A DNA stretch of 7,811 nt from Actinomycetota bacterium. Lineage in GTDB: Bacteria; Actinomycetota; Actinomycetes; Nanopelagicales; Nanopelagicaceae. How positions within the stretch are numbered: the stretch's first letter is position 1; the number at the start of each line of letters is the position of its first letter. The stretch is taken from the NCBI GenBank assembly GCA_005787645.1, contig SYAM01000095.1, positions 1-7,811 on the forward strand. The letters run 5' to 3'. A program made the position numbers and the translations under genes. This document shows, piece after piece, positions 5,490 to 7,811 of the stretch. A model generated the notes under the pieces. It searched no databases, was not told where the DNA came from, and saw nothing but the letters and a program-made list of their open reading frames with translations.

Positions 5490-6147
5490 TGCTCAACTCT
5501 AATTCAATTATGAGTCGCTTAATTTCAGTGACAACCTCTTCCAGCGAGAGATGGGTCGCATCAATAATTATCTGTTCATCAATCTGACGTAATGGAGATG
5601 TAGAGCGATTGGAGTCGATAACATCGCGTGCTGCTAATGAATCTTGAATCTCTTTATGTGTAAAGTTTGATGACAACTCTGCATTTCTGCGCTCTGCACG
5701 AGCGATTAAATCTGCTGTCAGAAAGATTTTGAGTTCTGCATCAGGCCACACAGTCGTTCCGATGTCACGACCTTCAACAACTATTCCAGATCGTGCTTGG
5801 TTGATGATTGCGCGCTGAAGAGCAAGTAGAAATTTCCGCACTTCCGGATCGGCGGCAACTTCACTGACCCGCTTGGTTACTGCCTCGCTTCGAATCTCTG
5901 CGTTGACGATTCTCCCTTCGAGGAGTATCTGAGGTTCATCGGGGCTTCCATTCCATTTGATTGAGTTGGCGGACAGTAAGGCAGGAATATGGGAGGGATC
6001 CCGGACATCGCGGTTGATGGCAAAAAGAGTAAGTGCGCGATAGAGAGCGCCAGTATCGAGGTAATCCCATCTGAAAAAGGCAGCCACGGCTCGTGATGCA
6101 CTCGACTTTCCTGAGCCGCTAGGACCATCGATTGCTATCACAACCAT
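5467..6147 (-). CDS. cmk: Cytidylate kinase
   Basis: A 226-residue kinase that phosphorylates CMP and dCMP with ATP, recycling cytidine nucleotides. It has the P-loop GPSGSGKS (8-15), the CMP-binding segment DTGALYRA (31-38), VVEGRDIGTTVWPDA (123-137) and the family's RD (174-175) and SP (184-185) motifs. The length is normal. The frame opens earlier, at 6186, but ATG 6147 is the correct start: GGGAGGAGGAG sits just 5 nt before it, and the family's N-terminus begins with this hydrophobic strand. It lies 59 bp downstream of tyrA across an AT-rich spacer and overlaps der by 23 bp. Confidence 0.97.
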   Translation of the reverse strand: MVVIAIDGPSGSGKSSASRAVAAFFRWDYLDTGALYRALTLFAINRDVRDPSHIPALLSANSIKWNGSPDEPQILLEGRIVNAEIRSEAVTKRVSEVAADPEVRKFLLALQRAIINQARSGIVVEGRDIGTTVWPDAELKIFLTADLIARAERRNAELSSNFTHKEIQDSLAARDVIDSNRSTSPLRQIDEQIIIDATHLSLEEVVTEIKRLIIELELSNDGEPRE

Positions 6148-6152
6148 CTGAT

Positions 6153-6163
6153 CTCCTCCTCCC
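6153..6163 (-). promoter_or_regulatory. Strong ribosome binding site deciding the cmk start
   Basis: GGGAGGAGGAG is read on the minus strand, ending 5 nt before ATG 6147. It is the strongest ribosome binding site in the window and rules out the upstream in-frame ATG, which would translate it as GGG(D). Confidence 0.8.
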
Positions 6164-6206
6164 ATAAAAATATATCTAGCAATCAATTAATAAGTTAATT
6201 TGTCGG

Positions 6207-7286
6207 TTAATTACCTTTGTTCAGCACTGTACTATGCCAGCCTTGAGTCGATAAATAGTTATTTAAAGTCGATAAATCGCCAGGTTTTACGGAGAGCGAG
6301 ATCAGCCCTGTTTCTTGACCAGGGGAATGTTCAATCCGGAGATCTTCGATGTTAATTTTTGCATCTGCACAATGATTAAAGAGGCGAGCAAGTGCGCCTG
6401 GAGCATCAGGAATCACTACGCTCAGGGTGCCGTAATTACGAGGAACTCCCCCATGTTTTCCTGGAACTCGAGCAGCTCCGCGCGCACCCTGAGTCATAAA
6501 AGATAAAACAGCATCTCGATTAAAATGTTGATTAACAAGTTGATTTATAGATTCATTAACTTTAGACAGGAGCAGGGTCAATTCATTCTGATTCGCTTCA
6601 AAAATGGGCTGCCACATCGCGGGGTCGGAGCTCGCTAAACGCGTCATGTCACGCAGTCCAGCTCCCGCCAAATCTAAAGGTTCATCTAAAACTCCAGCCA
6701 AGGCGCTGGCGAGGAGTTGAGGCAGATGCGAGGTCATTGCCACCTGTCGATCATGCTCCTCAGGAGATAACAGGTAAGGGGTAGCACCTAGCTCCCCTAC
6801 TAAATTTTGACCAAGAGCCAGCACATCCGAATCTACCTCGTCATGAGGAGTAATAGCCCAGGCCCTTCCCTCGAAAAGATCAGAACGGGCCCCATCAGGG
6901 CCTGCCAGCTCACGACCAGCCATGGGGTGGGTGGGTAAGAAGTTCGACAGAGGGCGCTCTGGCGACTTCTCACGCCATAATGTCTTAACATCAAGTAGAA
7001 CTTTAGTCTTTATTGAGCCAATATCTATAACCGTTGCTGAGGGATTACTCATTAAAGCCCTACATATGACTGTTGGAGAGGTATCGACCGGAACAGCCAC
7101 AACCACTAGCGAAGGTTCCACGTCAGAGGGAAGGAGCGCTTCTCCGATGAGCTCGTTCGCCACTCGTTCATGAGCAGGATTGGCATCTTTGATTCGTACT
7201 TTCCCGCCAATTGTGGCGATCTTTAAGGCTATCGAGGTGCCGATAAGGCCTCCCCCAATGATCTCAACCAGCCATTTCTCGCTCAT
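6207..7286 (-). CDS. tyrA: Prephenate dehydrogenase with C-terminal ACT domain
   Basis: A 359-residue enzyme that oxidatively decarboxylates prephenate to 4-hydroxyphenylpyruvate, the tyrosine branch of aromatic amino acid synthesis. The Rossmann dinucleotide motif IIGGGLIGTS is at 9-18. The prephenate dehydrogenase signature THPMAGRE (119-126) follows, with H120 probably catalytic, and MTSHLPQLLASALAG (184-198) belongs to the helical dimer domain. An ACT domain (about 285-355) starts NYGTLSVVIPDAPGALARLF; in related enzymes it senses tyrosine or other amino acids for feedback inhibition. The frame extends to 7427, but ATG 7286 fits the family's N-terminus and overlaps the aroH stop by 4 bp (ATGA). 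It has no ribosome binding site of its own. A hairpin sequesters part of the start codon, pointing to translation coupled to aroH. Confidence 0.95.
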   Translation of the reverse strand: MSEKWLVEIIGGGLIGTSIALKIATIGGKVRIKDANPAHERVANELIGEALLPSDVEPSLVVVAVPVDTSPTVICRALMSNPSATVIDIGSIKTKVLLDVKTLWREKSPERPLSNFLPTHPMAGRELAGPDGARSDLFEGRAWAITPHDEVDSDVLALGQNLVGELGATPYLLSPEEHDRQVAMTSHLPQLLASALAGVLDEPLDLAGAGLRDMTRLASSDPAMWQPIFEANQNELTLLLSKVNESINQLVNQHFNRDAVLSFMTQGARGAARVPGKHGGVPRNYGTLSVVIPDAPGALARLFNHCADAKINIEDLRIEHSPGQETGLISLSVKPGDLSTLNNYLSTQGWHSTVLNKGN

Positions 7287-7645
7287 GGCGCCAGATCGGG
7301 TCGAAGCACACGGGCGCCACCCCGATAAATATGGCTTATTTGGCCGCGTTCCAGATGTGTTTCGACGTGAATCATCGCTCGAACCACCCGCGGGAGAGAA
7401 CCAGGAACGGCAATCTCCACCGCGCACATCAAGGGGACCCCTGTCCAGCCTGCCAATCGAGCGGCGGCGGCGGGGAATTCGCTCACCAGATCTGGGGTAA
7501 CGGTGAAGAAAGCGGAAATCACCGAATCAATTGTGAGTGAATTGGTTTCAAGTACCTCTGCCAAAAGGGCAGCGACTTCCCGATGCATTTCCTCGCGATC
7601 ATCGGCTAAGAGCTGTACCGCTCCTCGGACTGCTCGCACGCTCAT
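7283..7645 (-). CDS. aroH: Monofunctional chorismate mutase, AroH type
   Basis: A 120-residue enzyme converting chorismate to prephenate, the substrate of the TyrA encoded next. It belongs to the trimeric AroH class of Bacillus subtilis rather than the helical AroQ class. VRAVRGA (3-9), TPDL (50-53), PLMCAVEI (71-78) and VLRPDL (113-118) align by eye with B. subtilis AroH. The active-site residues can be matched as R7, C74, E77, R89 and Y107. All are present, so it should be active. The ATG at 7645 has only a GGGGG run directly beside it. A TAGACT -10 element ends 6 nt upstream, which would place the transcript start at or next to the ATG, so the mRNA may be leaderless. It overlaps tyrA by 4 bp. 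Confidence 0.95.
   Translation of the reverse strand: MSVRAVRGAVQLLADDREEMHREVAALLAEVLETNSLTIDSVISAFFTVTPDLVSEFPAAAARLAGWTGVPLMCAVEIAVPGSLPRVVRAMIHVETHLERGQISHIYRGGARVLRPDLAP
7285..7320 (-). promoter_or_regulatory. Hairpin over the tyrA start codon
   Basis: Two copies of the palindrome GGCGCC (7287-7292 and 7313-7318) can pair in the mRNA around a 20-nt loop. The stem extends by a U-A and a G-U pair that involve the A and U of the tyrA AUG (7286, 7285). The hairpin lies within the end of aroH, so ribosomes finishing aroH would open it. Its effect is inferred. Confidence 0.4.
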
Positions 7646-7651
7646 CCCCCT

Positions 7652-7657
7652 AGTCTA
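7652..7657 (-). promoter_or_regulatory. Candidate -10 element of aroH-tyrA
   Basis: TAGACT on the minus strand lies 6 nt before the aroH ATG. The same element, within a shared 10-mer CGTAGACTAG, precedes tRNA-Pro. No good -35 is seen at the right distance; the hexamer 17 bp upstream is CACGTG. Initiation would be at or next to the ATG, giving a leaderless mRNA. The evidence is weak to moderate. Confidence 0.35.
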
Positions 7658-7811
7658 CGGGAAAAGGCAAGAATCACGTGGGGGCCGGTTCTCTGGGTTT
7701 TACCGGTTAGCCAATTTAACTATATATTAATTTATACATATCTTACTATTTGTAACGCCGCTTTATTTGTTTATCGATATTCGATCCAATTTCGAGTGTT
7801 CAATAAGAATA
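7658..7811. other. AT-rich intergenic region at the window edge
   Basis: I see no gene here on either strand. From about 7707 the sequence becomes strongly AT-rich, unlike the rest of the window. It holds a CACGTG palindrome (7676-7681), arms CCGGT/ACCGG (7685-7689 and 7702-7706) and a 13-bp perfect dyad ATCGA-TAT-TCGAT (7773-7785). No confident -10/-35 pair was found in it. A short minus-strand frame open from the edge is too short to call the end of a gene. Confidence 0.5.

Noticed and set aside
7287..7427. N-terminal extension of TyrA by 47 residues
   Set aside because: It lies entirely within aroH in another frame, is Arg/Ser/Gly-rich and unlike the family; the Rossmann strand begins right after ATG 7286.
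1..7811. CRISPR array, insertion sequence, phage or toxin-antitoxin system
   Set aside because: There are no regularly spaced repeats, transposase or integrase motifs, or small paired genes; all confident genes are core housekeeping or regulatory genes.

Overview
This 7.8 kb window reads as ordinary, tightly packed core chromosome of an actinobacterium (Actinomycetota, class Actinomycetes). The best evidence is the gene set itself. A CDP-alcohol phosphatidyltransferase, GcvH, a GarA/OdhI-type FHA protein, an FtsR-type MerR regulator, a DUF151 'bifunctional nuclease' and a second MerR regulator of the ResR/McdR type follow one another in the order known from Mycobacterium (Rv1822 ... Rv1826-Rv1830). 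Base composition looks roughly balanced rather than very GC-rich. Several adjacent genes overlap by 4 bp and GTG starts are frequent. This suggests a compact, moderate-GC lineage, for example a free-living freshwater or marine actinobacterium, but that placement is inference.

Every gene I can support lies on the minus strand, so transcription runs from right to left. From the right edge: about 155 bp of AT-rich DNA without a gene (7658-7811); aroH (chorismate mutase) overlapping tyrA (prephenate dehydrogenase with an ACT domain); cmk overlapping der (EngA GTPase); tRNA-Pro(GGG); pgsA overlapping gcvH; a 173 bp intergenic region with a stem-loop, a good promoter and a dyad; garA overlapping ftsR; the DUF151 protein; a small unrecognised four-helix membrane protein; a second intergenic region with a dyad and a good promoter; and resR. 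The last 70 bp on the left hold no gene I can support.

Functionally there are three blocks. (1) aroH-tyrA commit chorismate to tyrosine; cmk (CMP recycling) and der (50S ribosome assembly) follow as housekeeping genes. (2) tRNA-Pro, pgsA and gcvH supply a tRNA, anionic phospholipid synthesis and the lipoyl carrier of the glycine cleavage system. (3) garA, ftsR, the DUF151 gene, the membrane protein and resR form a regulatory block that in relatives controls 2-oxoglutarate metabolism and cell division or growth.

I see no mobile element, CRISPR array, phage gene or clearly new system. The points most worth a second look are local: pgsA begins one nucleotide after the tRNA-Pro gene; GarA has its phosphoacceptor-like motif at the extreme N-terminus; a GAACCTT element and dyads recur at the two promoters serving the MerR regulators; a hairpin covers the tyrA start codon; and an orphan membrane gene sits inside an otherwise conserved cluster.
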